64,000 nt of DNA, from positions 1-64,000 of the forward strand of contig NZ_FOWP01000006.1 of NCBI RefSeq assembly GCF_900115475.1. Direction: 5' to 3'. How positions within the stretch are numbered: the stretch's first letter is position 1; each line of letters begins with the position of its first letter. The DNA comes from Ectopseudomonas composti (lineage in GTDB: Bacteria > Pseudomonadota > Gammaproteobacteria > Pseudomonadales > Pseudomonadaceae). Positions 6,119-16,186 of the stretch are shown here, one piece after another. Below the pieces are notes generated by a model, which saw nothing but the letters and a program-made list of their open reading frames with translations, was not told where the DNA came from and did not search any database. The position numbers and the translations under genes were made by a program.

Positions 6119-7219
6119 TCAAACGTTAAAGCGGAAGTGCATCACGTCGCCGTCTTTGACGATGTAGTCTTTGCCTTCCAGGCGCCATTTGCCGGCTTCC
6201 TTGGCGCCGGCTTCGCCCTTGTACTGAATGAAGTCGTTGTAGGCGATGACTTCGGCGCGGATGAAGCCTTTTTCGAAGTCGGTGTGGATCGCAGCCGCCG
6301 ATTGCGGGGCGGTGGCGCCGACTTTGACGGTCCAGGCGCGTACTTCCTTCACGCCAGCGGTGAAGTAGGTCTGCAGGTTGAGCAGCGAGTAACCGGCGCG
6401 GATCACGCGGTTCAGGCCCGGCTCTTCCATGCCCATGGTTTCGAGGAACATCTGCATCTCTTCGAGATCGTCCAGTTCGGCGATCTCGGCTTCGATCTTG
6501 TTGCACACCGGCACGACGATGGCGCCTTCTGCGTCGGCGATGGCTTGCACCACGTCGAGGTGCGGGTTGTTCTCGAAGCCGTCTTCGGCGACGTTGGCGA
6601 TGTACATCACCGGCTTGGTGGTGAGCAGGTGGAAGGTCTTGGCCAAGCGCTTCTCGTCGTCACCCAGGTCCTTGAGCAGGCTGCGTGCCGGCTTGCCTTC
6701 GGTGAGGTGGGGGATGAGCTTTTCCAGCAGGGCTTTCTGCGCCACGGATTCCTTGTCGCCACCCTTGGCAGTGCGAGCCACGCGCTGCAGTTGCTTCTCG
6801 CTGCTGTCGAGGTCGGCCATGATCAGTTCGAGGTCGATGATCTCGATGTCACGCTTGGGGTCGACGCTGTTGGCGACGTGGATGACGTTCTCGTCTTCGA
6901 AGCAGCGCACCACGTGGGCGATGGCGTCGGTTTCGCGGATGTTGGCGAGGAACTTGTTGCCCAGGCCTTCACCTTTCGATGCGCCCGCTACCAGGCCGGC
7001 GATGTCGACGAATTCCATGGTGGTGGGGATGACCTTCTCGGGCTTGACGATCTCGGCCAGGGCATCCAGGCGCGGGTCGGGCATGGGCACGATGCCGCTG
7101 TTCGGCTCGATGGTGCAGAAGGGGAAGTTTTCTGCGGCGATGCCGGATTTGGTGAGGGCGTTGAACAGGGTGGACTTGCCGACGTTGGGCAGGCCGACGA
7201 TGCCGCAGTTGAATCCCAT
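6119..7219 (-). CDS. ychF: Redox-regulated ATPase/GTPase YchF (OLA1 family)
   Basis: 366 residues, the usual length. The P-loop GLPNVGKS is at residues 9-16, the switch region [19 protein letters not shown] follows near residue 68, and the C-terminal TGS-like domain ends in [11 protein letters not shown]. YchF is a universal P-loop NTPase of the Obg group that associates with ribosomes and prefers ATP in the studied members. It is the last gene of the minus-strand chain TPR-lolB-ispE-prs-rplY-pth-ychF, 25 bases after pth, an arrangement widely conserved in gammaproteobacteria. Confidence 0.97.
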   Translation of the reverse strand: MGFNCGIVGLPNVGKSTLFNALTKSGIAAENFPFCTIEPNSGIVPMPDPRLDALAEIVKPEKVIPTTMEFVDIAGLVAGASKGEGLGNKFLANIRETDAIAHVVRCFEDENVIHVANSVDPKRDIEIIDLELIMADLDSSEKQLQRVARTAKGGDKESVAQKALLEKLIPHLTEGKPARSLLKDLGDDEKRLAKTFHLLTTKPVMYIANVAEDGFENNPHLDVVQAIADAEGAIVVPVCNKIEAEIAELDDLEEMQMFLETMGMEEPGLNRVIRAGYSLLNLQTYFTAGVKEVRAWTVKVGATAPQSAAAIHTDFEKGFIRAEVIAYNDFIQYKGEAGAKEAGKWRLEGKDYIVKDGDVMHFRFNV

Positions 7220-7244
7220 GATGTGTCCCTCGGGGGAAAGGTGG

Positions 7245-7835
7245 TTACTTGGTGGCCTTCTGGCTATGCAGTTTGCGCATGGCCACGGTCCAGTCGCCGG
7301 CGAGTATTTCCGGCAGGACGTCCAAGGCGAAGTCGATGCTCTGGTCGAGCAGGTCCTGTTCGCTGCGTGGGGCGCGTCCGAGCACGTAGCCGGATACCAG
7401 GCTGGCGTGCCCCGGGTGGCCGATGCCGAGCCGCAGGCGATGGAAGTTATTCTGGTTGCCGAGCTGGGCGATGATGTCGCGCAGGCCGTTGTGCCCGCCG
7501 TGGCCGCCGCCCTGTTTGAGCTTGGCGACGCCGGGTGGCATGTCGAGTTCGTCGTGGGCCACCAGAATCTCTTCAGGCTTGAGCTTGAAGAAATTGGCCA
7601 AGGCCGCCACGGACTGGCCGCTGCGGTTCATGTAGGTGGTGGGGATGAGCAGACGAACTTCGCGCCCCTGGTGGACGAACTTGCCCACCAGGCCGAAATA
7701 TTTGCGATCTACAGATAGGTTGGCGCGCTGGCTGGCTGCCACGCGCTCAACGAAAAGGGCCCCTGCATTGTGCCGGGTCTGGTCGTATTCGGGGCCGGGG
7801 TTACCCAGGCCAACGATCAGTTGTACGGCAGTCAT
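7245..7835 (-). CDS. pth: Peptidyl-tRNA hydrolase
   Basis: 196 residues. The N-terminus holds the family signature [17 protein letters not shown] with catalytic His22; the Asn of [10 protein letters not shown] and the [10 protein letters not shown] and [12 protein letters not shown] motifs are also present. The enzyme cleaves the ester bond of peptidyl-tRNAs dropped from ribosomes and recycles the tRNA. The ATG is preceded by AAGGG. It lies between rplY and ychF; a 9-bp GC-rich hairpin (7857-7865 with 7876-7884) sits in the gap to rplY but lacks a U tract, so read-through is likely. Confidence 0.97.
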   Translation of the reverse strand: MTAVQLIVGLGNPGPEYDQTRHNAGALFVERVAASQRANLSVDRKYFGLVGKFVHQGREVRLLIPTTYMNRSGQSVAALANFFKLKPEEILVAHDELDMPPGVAKLKQGGGHGGHNGLRDIIAQLGNQNNFHRLRLGIGHPGHASLVSGYVLGRAPRSEQDLLDQSIDFALDVLPEILAGDWTVAMRKLHSQKATK

Positions 7836-7895
7836 ACAGGAGCCCTTTCGTGAACATGGCCCGGCGTGATCGCATGCCGGGCCAGCTACTGACGA

Positions 7896-8510
7896 TTACT
7901 CGGCAGCGCCTTCGCCGGCAGCTTCTTCACGAACGCGCGGCAGGTGGATGCTGGCTACCGGCAGGTCGCTGCCGTGGGCCAGAGCAACCAGCTCAACGCC
8001 TTTCGGCAGCTTGATGTCGGACAGGTGAACAGTCTGGTCAACAGCGACCGGAGCCATGTCGACTTCGATGAATTCCGGCAGGTCTTTCGGCAGGCAGGAA
8101 ACTTCGACTTCGTTCAGGGCGTGCAGGACTTCGCCGCCGCCTTGCTTGACGCCAACGGAGCTGGCTTCGTTGATGAAGTGCAGCGGTACGTGGGCGGTCA
8201 GTTTCTGGCCGGCAACGACGCGTTGGAAGTCAGCGTGCAGAACGAAGCCTTTGGCCGGGTGGCGCTGCAGGGCTTTGATCAGAACGCTTTCTTTGGTGCC
8301 GGCAACGTCCAGGCTCAGAACGTGGCTGAAGGCAGCTTCGTTTTCCAGCAGCTTGGCCAGTTCTTTGGCCAGCAGGCTGATGGATTGCGGGGCTTTGTCG
8401 CCGCCGTAGATTACGGCAGGAACCATGGACACGTTACGACGCAGGCGGCGGCTCGCACCTTTCCCCAGGTCGGAACGCACTTCGGCATTCAGGGCAAATT
8501 CAACAGTCAT
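7896..8510 (-). CDS. rplY: 50S ribosomal protein L25, long (TL5/CTC) form
   Basis: 204 residues from [12 protein letters not shown]. The N-terminal ~95 residues are the L25 beta-barrel that binds 5S rRNA; the C-terminal half is the CTC extension ending in an acidic Ala/Glu-rich tail ([11 protein letters not shown]). The ATG at 8508-8510 was chosen over a frame open to 8585 because GGAGAAGTGAA is directly upstream and the family starts here. It lies between prs and pth; a rho-independent terminator separates it from prs, so it may have its own promoter in the 8511-8571 gap or depend on partial read-through. Confidence 0.96.
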   Translation of the reverse strand: MTVEFALNAEVRSDLGKGASRRLRRNVSMVPAVIYGGDKAPQSISLLAKELAKLLENEAAFSHVLSLDVAGTKESVLIKALQRHPAKGFVLHADFQRVVAGQKLTAHVPLHFINEASSVGVKQGGGEVLHALNEVEVSCLPKDLPEFIEVDMAPVAVDQTVHLSDIKLPKGVELVALAHGSDLPVASIHLPRVREEAAGEGAAE

Positions 8511-8571
8511 TTCACTTCTCCAAAATAACCAAACCGCCTTGTGGCTTGCGACCAGCCTCGGGCGGTAGGGC

Positions 8572-8595
8572 AAAAAGCCCCGCACGAGGCGGGGC
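8572..8595 (-). terminator. Rho-independent terminator between prs and rplY
   Basis: On the minus strand a GCCCCGC / GCGGGGC stem with a 5-base loop is followed by TTTTTG. It lies 20 bases after the prs stop and upstream of rplY, so it should attenuate or end prs transcription. Confidence 0.8.
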
Positions 8596-8615
8596 GCTTA
8601 ACGTCAGCGGGTTCC

Positions 8616-9557
8616 TTAGCGGAACATCGCGCTGATCGATTCTTCGTTGCTGATGCGGCGAACCGCTTCGGCGACGACCGGGGCGATGTCGAGCTGGCGA
8701 ATGCGCGAGCAGGACTGCGCCGCAGCGGACAGCGGGATGGTGTTGGTGACCACCAGCTCGTCCAGGACGGAATTTTCAATGTTCTCGATGGCGCGGCCAG
8801 ACAGCACCGGGTGGGTGCAGTAGGCGTAGACCTTAGCGGCACCGCGCTCTTTCAGCGCTTTGGCGGCGTGGCACAGGGTACCGGCGGTGTCGACCATGTC
8901 GTCGACGAGGATGCAGGTACGGCCTTCGACATCACCGATGATGTGCATCACTTCGGACTGGTTGGCCTTCTCGCGACGCTTATCGATGATCGCCAGGTCG
9001 ACGCCCAGGCTCTTGGCCACGGCGCGGGCACGAACGACGCCGCCGATATCGGGGGAGACGATCATCAGGTTGTCGAAGCGCTGGTCTTCGATGTCGTCGA
9101 CCAGGACCGGGGAACCGTAGATGTTGTCCACCGGAATGTCGAAGAAGCCCTGGATCTGGTCAGCGTGCAGGTCGACGGTCAGCACGCGGTCGATGCCGAC
9201 CACGGTGAGCATGTCGGCAACCACTTTGGCGCTGATCGCCACGCGAGCGGAGCGCGGGCGGCGATCCTGGCGGGCGTAACCGAAGTAGGGGATGACTGCA
9301 GTGATGCGAGTCGCCGAGGAACGGCGGAAGGCATCAGCCATCACGACCAGTTCCATCAGGTTGTCGTTGGTGGGTGCACAGGTCGGCTGAATCAGGAAGA
9401 CGTCCTTACCGCGAACGTTCTCGTTGATTTCGATCATGACTTCGCCGTCGGAGAATTTACCGACCGAAGCATCGCCGAGGGGGATGTGCAGCTGACGAAC
9501 GATCCGTCGCGCCAGATCGGGGTTTGCGTTCCCCGTGAAGACCATCATCTTGGACAC
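8616..9557 (-). CDS. prs: Ribose-phosphate pyrophosphokinase
   Basis: 313 residues from a GTG start ([10 protein letters not shown]), the same length and start codon position as the P. aeruginosa protein as I know it; the frame is open further upstream but into the tRNA region. Visible motifs are the ATP-binding flexible-loop region [10 protein letters not shown], the divalent-cation/ribose-5-phosphate signature [17 protein letters not shown], and the PRPP-binding loop [11 protein letters not shown]. It makes PRPP from ribose-5-phosphate and ATP for nucleotide, His and Trp synthesis. The gene follows two tRNA-Gln genes on the same strand, the nearest ending 47 bases upstream, and may be cotranscribed with them. 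Confidence 0.96.
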   Translation of the reverse strand: MSKMMVFTGNANPDLARRIVRQLHIPLGDASVGKFSDGEVMIEINENVRGKDVFLIQPTCAPTNDNLMELVVMADAFRRSSATRITAVIPYFGYARQDRRPRSARVAISAKVVADMLTVVGIDRVLTVDLHADQIQGFFDIPVDNIYGSPVLVDDIEDQRFDNLMIVSPDIGGVVRARAVAKSLGVDLAIIDKRREKANQSEVMHIIGDVEGRTCILVDDMVDTAGTLCHAAKALKERGAAKVYAYCTHPVLSGRAIENIENSVLDELVVTNTIPLSAAAQSCSRIRQLDIAPVVAEAVRRISNEESISAMFR

Positions 9558-9603
9558 GCGCAGTACCTGCCGGCTGGGGGTATACCTGGATGGGTATGGA
9601 AAA

Positions 9604-9678
9604 TGGCAGGGGCGGCTGGATTCGAACCAACGCATGCCAGGATCAAAACCTGGTGCCTTACCGCTTGGCGACGCCCCT
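9604..9678 (-). tRNA. tRNA-Gln (anticodon TTG), downstream copy
   Basis: 75 bases including CCA. The acceptor AGGGGCG pairs with CGCCCCT, discriminator G; the anticodon loop TTTTGAT gives TTG; the T arm is GTTCGAATCC-like. Identical base for base to the copy at 9735-9809. Confidence 0.97.
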
Positions 9679-9734
9679 ATATTCTGTGTTGAATGCTTTT
9701 TGACTCGGTTTCCGATGCCTCCCGAAAGAGGTTA

Positions 9735-9809
9735 TGGCAGGGGCGGCTGGATTCGAACCAACGCATGCCAGGATCAAAACCTGGTGCCTTACCGCTTGGC
9801 GACGCCCCT
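9735..9809 (-). tRNA. tRNA-Gln (anticodon TTG), upstream copy
   Basis: Same 75-base sequence as the copy at 9604-9678, separated by 56 bases of unrelated spacer. It lies just after ispE on the same strand, so both tRNAs are probably processed from an ispE-tRNA-prs transcript or from a promoter inside 9810-9835. Confidence 0.97.
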
Positions 9810-9835
9810 GTATCGTATAACCGAATGCTGAGCAT

Positions 9836-10705
9836 TCACTTCTTGGCCAATGCTTGGAGCTTGCGGTGCAGCATCGAAATGTTGCGACCTTGAGCGACAA
9901 AACTCGGCAGAGTGCCTGGAAGTTGGCGGGCGACTTTATCAGCATCGTCCCGATTTGGGAAGCTCCCAAATATGCAAGCTCCAGTGCCGGTCAATCTGGT
10001 TGGAACAAATTTGTTCAACAAGATCAAAGCGTTACGTACTTCAGGGTAACGCTTCTCTACGACCGGCTGGCAGTCGTTTCGACCACCCCCCGCAAGAAGG
10101 CTGCGAACTTTAATGGGCGGCGTATCCCGTGTCAACTCGGGCGAGCCGAAAACTTCTGCTGTGCTTACAAAGACTTGCGGTGCGGCGACGAGGAACCAGG
10201 GTTCCTCCAGTTCAACCGGGGTCAGACGCTCGCCAACGCCCTCGGCAAAGGCAGCGCGGCCGCGCACGAATACCGGTACGTCGGCACCCAGGGCCAGGCC
10301 CAGTTCTGCCAGGCGATCTTCGCCAAGCTGGGTGTGCCACAGGTGGTCGAGGCCGACCAGGGTGGTGGCGGCATCCGAGCTGCCGCCGCCGATGCCGCCG
10401 CCCATGGGCAGGCGCTTGTCCAGCCATATGTCGGCGCCCAGCGCTGTGCCTGATGCCTGCTGCAGGCGCCTGGCAGCACGCACGATCAGGTTGCTGTCGT
10501 GCGGTACGCCCTCGATAGGCGTGTGTAGGTGGATTTCGCCATCTTCGCGGGCGCTGAAGCCGAGTTCATCGCCGTGGTCGAGAAACTGAAACAGGGTCTG
10601 CAGCTCGTGATAACCATCGGCGCGGCGGCCGAGGATATGCAGCATCAGGTTGAGCTTGGCAGGGGCGGGCAGGATCAGTTCGGCGTGGGTGGGGATGGCA
10701 GTCAT
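9836..10705 (-). CDS. ispE: 4-(cytidine 5'-diphospho)-2-C-methyl-D-erythritol kinase
   Basis: 289 residues from [10 protein letters not shown]; an in-frame ATG ten codons further up is possible and neither has a strong ribosome-binding site. The GHMP kinase features are present: [13 protein letters not shown] near the N-terminus with the catalytic Lys, the glycine-rich ATP loop [14 protein letters not shown], and a C-terminal [12 protein letters not shown] motif. It phosphorylates CDP-ME in the MEP pathway of isoprenoid precursor synthesis. It sits between lolB and the tRNA-Gln pair, the conserved Pseudomonas order; a REP pair fills the gap to lolB. Confidence 0.96.
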   Translation of the reverse strand: MTAIPTHAELILPAPAKLNLMLHILGRRADGYHELQTLFQFLDHGDELGFSAREDGEIHLHTPIEGVPHDSNLIVRAARRLQQASGTALGADIWLDKRLPMGGGIGGGSSDAATTLVGLDHLWHTQLGEDRLAELGLALGADVPVFVRGRAAFAEGVGERLTPVELEEPWFLVAAPQVFVSTAEVFGSPELTRDTPPIKVRSLLAGGGRNDCQPVVEKRYPEVRNALILLNKFVPTRLTGTGACIFGSFPNRDDADKVARQLPGTLPSFVAQGRNISMLHRKLQALAKK

Positions 10706-10787
10706 AGTCGGGGCAGGGGAGTCGTCGCGAGGCATGTGGCGATTCTATCTGGGAAATGCATCCACAGGTGCGACGCGTCAGAGGGCA

Positions 10788-10846
10788 TCGCGGCTGAAGC
10801 CGCTCCTACACCGCAGCCTCCCGTGTAGGAGCGGCTTTAGCCGCGA
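10788..10846. repeat. REP pair (REPIN), GTAGGAGCGGCTT type
   Basis: TCGCGGCTGAAGCCGCTCC at the left is mirrored by GGAGCGGCTTTAGCCGCGA at the right, 24-base arms around an 11-base centre. This is the classic Pseudomonas extragenic palindrome. The stretch up to 10990 holds a degenerate copy of another element (GGATGCAATCCGGGGC) and no gene. Confidence 0.9.
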
Positions 10847-10998
10847 AAGGCTCAGCTCGTAGCTTGGATGCAATCCGGGGCTGGATGGCGCTTTTCCATC
10901 CACCGTCTAGGTGTTTTGTGGGAGGCACTTTCGACTCTGGCTTCCTGCGTTCTACCTCCTGCATCCATGCAGTCGCAGCAGTGACGGCTCGATAAGCT

Positions 10999-11022
10999 GT
11001 CGCGGCTGAAGCCCCTCCCACA
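10999..11022. repeat. Single REP half (CGCGGCTGAAGCCCCTCC)
   Basis: A diverged single copy of the REP arm seen at 10788-10811, in the same orientation, just downstream of lolB. It has no mirrored partner nearby. Confidence 0.7.
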
Positions 11023-11036
11023 GAGAATGTGGTCGC

Positions 11037-11651
11037 TTACTGCCCCAACTGACGCGGCTGCCAGTCCTTGATCACCAGGGTCACTTCCAGGTCCTGGCCG
11101 TAGAGCTTCATGCGTTCCGGCAGGGCGTAGCCGTTTTGCTCGGTGTAGCGCTGGTATTCGACCTTCCAGCCGTCCTGTTCCAGCTGCGCCAGGTGGCTTT
11201 CGCCATCGAGAGTGATGCGGCTGCGGCTTTCCGGGGCGGGCAGGCCGCGAATCCACCAGAGCAGGTTGGAGACCGGCAGGTCCAGGCGCAGTTGCTCGCG
11301 CAGCAGGTCTTCCGGCGATTCGGCGCGGTAGCGGCCGCGGTTGGACACTTCCAGCAGGATATCGCCAGGGCGGCCGGTCAAGCGTGCGGCGCCGCCACCG
11401 AGTGGGCCGGACAGGCGAATGTCGTAGTAATCCTGGCGCTGCAGCCAGAACAGCGTGGCGCTGCCGGAGTCACGCGGGGCGCGGATGCCGATCTTGCCGT
11501 TGATCTGCCAGCCGTCGAGCTGGGTGATCTGCTGCTTGTGGGCTTTCCATTTGGCCGGGTCGCCCTGGCCTTCCAGCGCTTCGTGCGAGGTAAGGCCGGC
11601 GCAACCTGCGAGCAGGGCGAGGAGGCTGAATACGAGTAGGTGACGAAGCAT
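11037..11651 (-). CDS. lolB: Outer-membrane lipoprotein receptor LolB
   Basis: 204 residues. The signal peptide ends in a lipobox LLAGC, with the lipidated Cys at about residue 17. The mature part has the LolB features [22 protein letters not shown] and a late [14 protein letters not shown] segment. LolB accepts lipoproteins from LolA and inserts them in the outer membrane. The ATG at 11649-11651 shares its A with the TGA of the upstream TPR gene, so the two are translationally coupled; a TTG one codon earlier is not needed. Confidence 0.95.
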   Translation of the reverse strand: MLRHLLVFSLLALLAGCAGLTSHEALEGQGDPAKWKAHKQQITQLDGWQINGKIGIRAPRDSGSATLFWLQRQDYYDIRLSGPLGGGAARLTGRPGDILLEVSNRGRYRAESPEDLLREQLRLDLPVSNLLWWIRGLPAPESRSRITLDGESHLAQLEQDGWKVEYQRYTEQNGYALPERMKLYGQDLEVTLVIKDWQPRQLGQ

Positions 11652-13378
11652 CAAAGAGTCTCGGAACCGGTCAGGCGCAACAGGGTGTCACGCAGGATGG
11701 GGCTGTCAGGCGTCGCGCGCAGTGCATCGCGCCAGACGCTGCGGGCTTCACGCTGCTTACCCTGAGCCCAGAGCACTTCGCCAAGGTGGGCGGCCACTTC
11801 GTGGTCGGGGAATTTCTCCAGGGCCTGGCGCAGCAGGCTTTCGGCCTCGTCGAGGTCGCCCAGGCGATAGTTGACCCAACCGAGGCTGTCGAGAATCGCC
11901 GGGTCGTCCGGGTTGAGCTGGTGCGCCTTGGCGATCAGGTCGCGCGCCTCTTCGTAGCGCGTGGTGCGGTCGGCCAGGGTGTAGCCGAGGGCATTGAGTG
12001 CCATGGCGTGCTCCGGCTCGCGCTGGATGATGTAGCGCAGGTCGGTTTCCAGCTGGGCCAGGTCGTCGCGTTTTTCCGCCAGCATGGCGCGGGTGTAGAG
12101 CAGGTTGAGGTCGTTGGGGTACTGCTCCAGGCCTTGGTTGATCACCTTCCAGGCCGGCTCGAACTGGCGGCGATTGCTCAGGCCTTCGGCTTCGATCAGG
12201 TACAGCTGGATGGCGTAATCAGGTTGCGCGTCGCGAGCCTGGGCCAGGCGTGCGCTGGCCTCTTCGTCGCGCTGCTGGGCGAACAGCAGTTCGGCCTGGC
12301 GTTGCTGAGCCGGCAGGTAGTCGTTGCTCGGGCCGACCAGGTTGTATTCCTGCAGGGCGCTGTCGTTGTCTTTCAGCTCCTCGTAGGCACGGCCGAGGTT
12401 GTAGTGCGCGGCATCGACATGACTGCGGCGCTCGACCAGCTCTTCCAGGTAGACGATGGCCTCTTCCCAGGCTTCGGCTTCCAGGCACACCAGCGCCAGT
12501 GAGAAGCGCAGGTCGTCATCGTTGGGGTTCTCCTGCACCAGCTTGGAGAACTCGCCCTTGGCGTCGTCGAGGCGGTCCTGCTCGACCAGCAGGCGCGCGT
12601 AGGTCAGGCGCAGGCGTTTGTCTTCGGGGTTGTTGCGAATGCCTTTCTGCAGTAGCGGCAAGGCTTCGTCGCCACGGCCGAGGCTTTGCAGCAGGCGAGC
12701 GCGCAGCAGAATCGGCGACACCTCGTTGGTGCTCACTGCGCTGTCTTCGAGCAGCTCCAGGGCTTCTTCAGCGCGGCCGTCCTGTTGCAACAGGATGGCT
12801 TTGCCGAACAGCAGCTGGCTGTTGTCCGGGTTTTTGCTGAGCAGCCGGTCGAAGCCCTGCAGCAGGCCGGCGCGGGTATCCGGGTCGGTTTCCGCGGCAG
12901 ACAGGGCGAGGAAGTCGAAGTGCGTATCGCCCTGGCGCTGCAGCACCTGCTCCATGTAGGTCATGGATTCGTCGTAACGACCGGCGCGGGCCAGCTGCAC
13001 GGCGGCAGCGCGTTGCGCGTCGATGTTGCTCGGTGCGTTGCTGGCCCAGATCAGCGCGCTATCGAGAGCAGCCTGCTCGGCACCGAGGTACTCGGCAATG
13101 CGGAAGGCGCGTTCGGCAACGCCGGCATCACCGGTGACCTGTGCTTGCTGCACGTAGTTGCCGAGGGCGATATCGAAGCGGTTGCGCTGTCCGGCCAGCT
13201 CGGCGGTGAGCAGGGCGAACAGCGTTTCCTGGCTGAACGAGCCGTATTCGCTCGGTTCCAGCTGGGTGGTCTGGTCGGCTTCCTGTACCGGCGGTGTACC
13301 GTCCGGCTCGCTGGGGGCGAAGGTTTGGCAGCCGCTGAGAAGAGCAATTGCGGTGACTAACGCGAGGGGTCTGTTCAT
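11651..13378 (-). CDS. Tetratricopeptide-repeat lipoprotein upstream of lolB
   Basis: 575 residues starting [20 protein letters not shown], a lipoprotein signal with LSGC lipobox (Cys16). The frame is open another 58 codons upstream, into the hemA promoter region, but that extension lacks a signal and was rejected. From about residue 100 to the end the protein is a series of 34-residue-type TPR helices (for example [22 protein letters not shown] and [22 protein letters not shown]). It is predicted to be anchored in the outer membrane, facing the periplasm, as a protein-interaction scaffold. The gene is divergent from hemA and overlaps lolB, matching the PA4667-type neighbour in P. aeruginosa. 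Confidence 0.9.
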   Translation of the reverse strand: MNRPLALVTAIALLSGCQTFAPSEPDGTPPVQEADQTTQLEPSEYGSFSQETLFALLTAELAGQRNRFDIALGNYVQQAQVTGDAGVAERAFRIAEYLGAEQAALDSALIWASNAPSNIDAQRAAAVQLARAGRYDESMTYMEQVLQRQGDTHFDFLALSAAETDPDTRAGLLQGFDRLLSKNPDNSQLLFGKAILLQQDGRAEEALELLEDSAVSTNEVSPILLRARLLQSLGRGDEALPLLQKGIRNNPEDKRLRLTYARLLVEQDRLDDAKGEFSKLVQENPNDDDLRFSLALVCLEAEAWEEAIVYLEELVERRSHVDAAHYNLGRAYEELKDNDSALQEYNLVGPSNDYLPAQQRQAELLFAQQRDEEASARLAQARDAQPDYAIQLYLIEAEGLSNRRQFEPAWKVINQGLEQYPNDLNLLYTRAMLAEKRDDLAQLETDLRYIIQREPEHAMALNALGYTLADRTTRYEEARDLIAKAHQLNPDDPAILDSLGWVNYRLGDLDEAESLLRQALEKFPDHEVAAHLGEVLWAQGKQREARSVWRDALRATPDSPILRDTLLRLTGSETL

Positions 13379-13587
13379 AGTGCCTTGTCGTGCGTTATTC
13401 CGGGGCGGCGGCCGTGCTGGCTCGTGCCCTGCGACGTTCGCGGCATCATGACACAAGCCTTGGAGCAAGCCCACTGGCCAGGACGATGCGGCGAACTGTC
13501 TATTGGGACAATAGGTCGCGGGAGTTGTTCTCTCCGGGGCGAAGTAGGACAATTGCCGGCTCCCGTATTGCCCCTCAGCGACCCTGC

Positions 13588-14868
13588 ATGGCCTTTATAG
13601 CCCTCGGTATCAACCACAAGACCGCCTCGGTAGAGGTGCGCGAGCGCGTTGCTTTCACCCCGGAGCAACTGGTCGAGGCCTTGCAGCAGCTATGCCGGCT
13701 GACGCCCAGTCGCGAGGCGGCGATCCTCTCCACCTGCAACCGCAGCGAGCTGTACCTGGAGCAGGATCAGATGAGCAGCGATGAAGTGCTGCAATGGCTG
13801 GCCGACTATCATCGCCTGAGCGTCGACGAACTGCGCGCCTGTGCCTATGTGCACAGCGAGGACGACGCGGTGCGGCACATGATGCGTGTGGCCTGCGGGC
13901 TCGACTCGATGGTCCTTGGCGAGCCGCAGATTCTCGGCCAGCTCAAGTCTGCCTATGCCGTGGCACGTGAGGCCGGCACCGTCGGGCCGCTGCTCGGCCG
14001 TTTGTTTCAGGCCACCTTCAGCACCGCGAAAACCGTGCGCACCGATACCGCCATCGGCGAGAACCCGGTCTCCGTGGCCTTCGCCGCGGTCAGTCTGGCC
14101 AAACAGATCTTCGCCGACTTGCATCGTAGCCAGGCGCTGCTGATCGGCGCCGGTGAGACCATCAGCCTGGTGGCGCGCCACCTGCACGACCAGGGCATCA
14201 AGCGCATCGTCGTCGCCAACCGCACCCTGGAGCGCGCTAGCCAGCTGGCCGAACAGTTCGGCGCGCATGCCGTGCTGCTGTCGGACATTCCCGACGAACT
14301 GGCGCACAGCGACATCGTCATCAGTTCCACCGCTAGCCAGTTGCCGATTCTCGGCAAGGGCGCGGTGGAAAGTGCGCTGAAAAAGCGCAAGCACAAGCCG
14401 ATCTTCATGGTCGACATCGCCGTGCCGCGCGATATCGAGCCGCAGGTGGGCGAGCTGGATGACGTCTACCTCTATACCGTCGATGACCTGCACGAGGTCA
14501 TCGAGGAAAACCTCAAGAGCCGCCAGGGCGCCGCGCAGGCCGCCGAGGAGCTGGTGGCCGCCGGTACCGACGATTTCATGCAGCGCCTGCGCGAGCTGGC
14601 AGCGGTCGACGTGCTCAAGGCTTACCGCCAGCAGGCCGAGCGCCTGCGCGACGAGGAATTGGCCAAGGCGCAGCGCATGCTGGCCAACGGCAGCAACCCG
14701 GAAGATGTGCTGGCGCAACTGGCGCGCGGCCTGACCAACAAGCTGCTGCACGCACCCAGCGTGCGCATGAAGAAATTGACTGCAGAGGGGCGCGTCGACG
14801 CGCTCAGTCTGGCCCAGGAATTGTTCGCCCTCGACGAGAGCGCGCCGCAGGACAAAGGTCTGCAATGA
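13588..14868 (+). CDS. hemA: Glutamyl-tRNA reductase
   Basis: 426 residues from the ATG at 13588 ([13 protein letters not shown]). Catalytic Cys50 lies in [24 protein letters not shown] and the NADPH-domain LLIGAGET follow; the C-terminal dimerisation domain is helical. It reduces glutamyl-tRNA to glutamate-1-semialdehyde, the entry step to haem, sirohaem and B12. The frame extends 66 codons further up without family resemblance. hemA leads hemA-prfA-prmC-moeB-murI and shares the 13379-13587 gap with the divergent TPR gene, where both promoters must lie. Confidence 0.97.
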   Translation: MAFIALGINHKTASVEVRERVAFTPEQLVEALQQLCRLTPSREAAILSTCNRSELYLEQDQMSSDEVLQWLADYHRLSVDELRACAYVHSEDDAVRHMMRVACGLDSMVLGEPQILGQLKSAYAVAREAGTVGPLLGRLFQATFSTAKTVRTDTAIGENPVSVAFAAVSLAKQIFADLHRSQALLIGAGETISLVARHLHDQGIKRIVVANRTLERASQLAEQFGAHAVLLSDIPDELAHSDIVISSTASQLPILGKGAVESALKKRKHKPIFMVDIAVPRDIEPQVGELDDVYLYTVDDLHEVIEENLKSRQGAAQAAEELVAAGTDDFMQRLRELAAVDVLKAYRQQAERLRDEELAKAQRMLANGSNPEDVLAQLARGLTNKLLHAPSVRMKKLTAEGRVDALSLAQELFALDESAPQDKGLQ

Positions 14869-15947
14869 AAGCTTCACTGTTGAACAAACTGGACAACCTC
14901 AGCGACCGCTTCGAGGAACTGACGGCGCTGCTCGGCGATGCCGAGGTGATTTCCAAGCAGACGCAATTCCGTGCCTATTCCAAGGAATACGCCGAGATCG
15001 AGCCGGTGATCGCCACCTTTCGCGAGCTGCGCAAGGTGCAAAGCGACCTCGAAGGGGCCCAGGCGCTACTCAAGGAAAGCGACCCGGACCTGCGTGAGAT
15101 GGCTGAAGAGGAAGTGGCTCAGGCCAAGGAAGCGCTGGTCACCCTGGAAGACAAGCTACAGCGCATGCTGCTGCCGAAAGACCCCAATGATGGGCGTAAC
15201 GTCTACCTCGAAGTGCGCGCCGGCACCGGTGGCGACGAGGCGGCGATCTTCTCTGGCGACCTGTTCCGCATGTACTCGCGCTATGCCGAGAGACAGGGCT
15301 GGCGGGTCGAGGTGTTGTCGGCCAACGAGGGTGAGCACGGCGGCTTCAAGGAAGTGATCGCCCGCGTTGAGGGCGACAACGTTTACGCCAAGCTCAAGTT
15401 CGAGTCCGGTGCCCATCGCGTGCAGCGCGTGCCGGAGACCGAGTCCCAGGGCCGTATCCACACCTCCGCTTGCACCGTGGCGGTATTGCCGGAGCCGGAC
15501 GAGCAGGCCGCTATCGAGATCAACCCGGCCGACCTGCGTGTGGACACCTACCGCAGCTCCGGCGCTGGTGGTCAGCACGTCAACACCACCGACTCGGCGA
15601 TCCGTATTACCCACATTCCTACCGGCACCGTTGTTGAGTGCCAGGAAGAACGCTCGCAGCACAAGAACCGCGCCAAGGCCATGGCCTGGTTGGCGGCCAA
15701 GCTGCAGGACCAGCAGGAAGCGGCGGCGCACAAGGAAATTTCCGACACGCGCAAGCTGCTGGTGGGCTCCGGTGACCGCTCCGAGCGCATCCGCACCTAC
15801 AACTTCCCGCAGGGACGGGTGACCGACCACCGCATCAACCTGACCCTGTATTCGCTCAACGAAGTGATTGCCGGCGGCGTGGAAGCGGTGATCGAACCGT
15901 TGTTGGCCGAGTACCAGGCCGATCAGTTGGCGGCGCTGGGCGATTGA
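14865..15947 (+). CDS. prfA: Peptide chain release factor 1
   Basis: 360 residues, normal length. The GGQ loop ([10 protein letters not shown], residues 235-237 for GGQ) that triggers peptidyl-tRNA hydrolysis is intact, and a PET tripeptide (RVPETESQG) lies in the UAA/UAG-reading region. The ATG overlaps the hemA TGA by four bases (ATGA), giving coupled translation. The Gln of GGQ is the substrate of PrmC, encoded next. Confidence 0.97.
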   Translation: MKASLLNKLDNLSDRFEELTALLGDAEVISKQTQFRAYSKEYAEIEPVIATFRELRKVQSDLEGAQALLKESDPDLREMAEEEVAQAKEALVTLEDKLQRMLLPKDPNDGRNVYLEVRAGTGGDEAAIFSGDLFRMYSRYAERQGWRVEVLSANEGEHGGFKEVIARVEGDNVYAKLKFESGAHRVQRVPETESQGRIHTSACTVAVLPEPDEQAAIEINPADLRVDTYRSSGAGGQHVNTTDSAIRITHIPTGTVVECQEERSQHKNRAKAMAWLAAKLQDQQEAAAHKEISDTRKLLVGSGDRSERIRTYNFPQGRVTDHRINLTLYSLNEVIAGGVEAVIEPLLAEYQADQLAALGD

Positions 15948-15975
15948 TTGCAGCCGCACGGTGCGCGTCTCGTAG

Positions 15976-15992
15976 GGTGCGCCGTGCGCACC
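15976..15992. repeat. GGTGCGC-NNN-GCGCACC hairpin repeat, copy 1
   Basis: A 7-bp stem with CGT loop, preceded by GTAG. Related copies with CAT and GCG loops occur at 44268-44284 and 48232-48248. Located in the prfA-prmC gap. Confidence 0.7.
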
Positions 15993-16050
15993 ATTACCAA
16001 TGCCCGGGTGTAATCCGGGATGAGCGACGCCAACGTAGCGTCGAACAGTC

Positions 16051-16164
16051 CCCCTCTCCCCCGGCCCCCGCTCTGCGCCCCAGCCCCTCGCAGAGCTCAG
16101 GGCGCTTGAGCGGGCGAAGCGATGCTTCGCTATTTCCGCCCAAGCCCCGCAAGCGGGAGAGGGG
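16051..16164. repeat. Compound palindromic element between prfA and prmC
   Basis: Outer arms CCCCTCTCCC (16051-16060) and GGGAGAGGGG (16155-16164) enclose two inner hairpins: GCTCTGCG/CGCAGAGC and GCGAAGC-GAT-GCTTCGC. The right end GCAAGCGGGAGAGGGGAGAA is shared with the short palindrome at 49618-49643. It looks like a mobile repeat with a nested fold. It ends 22 bases before the prmC ATG. Confidence 0.7.
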
Positions 16165-16186
16165 AGAAAAGCAGTCAGGATGAACC

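Noticed and set aside
6095..7718. Two long plus-strand frames over ychF and pth
   Set aside because: Antisense shadows of conserved genes; low-complexity composition and no homology pattern.
8541..9692. 383-codon plus-strand frame over prs and tRNA-Gln
   Set aside because: Antisense to prs and reads through a tRNA gene.
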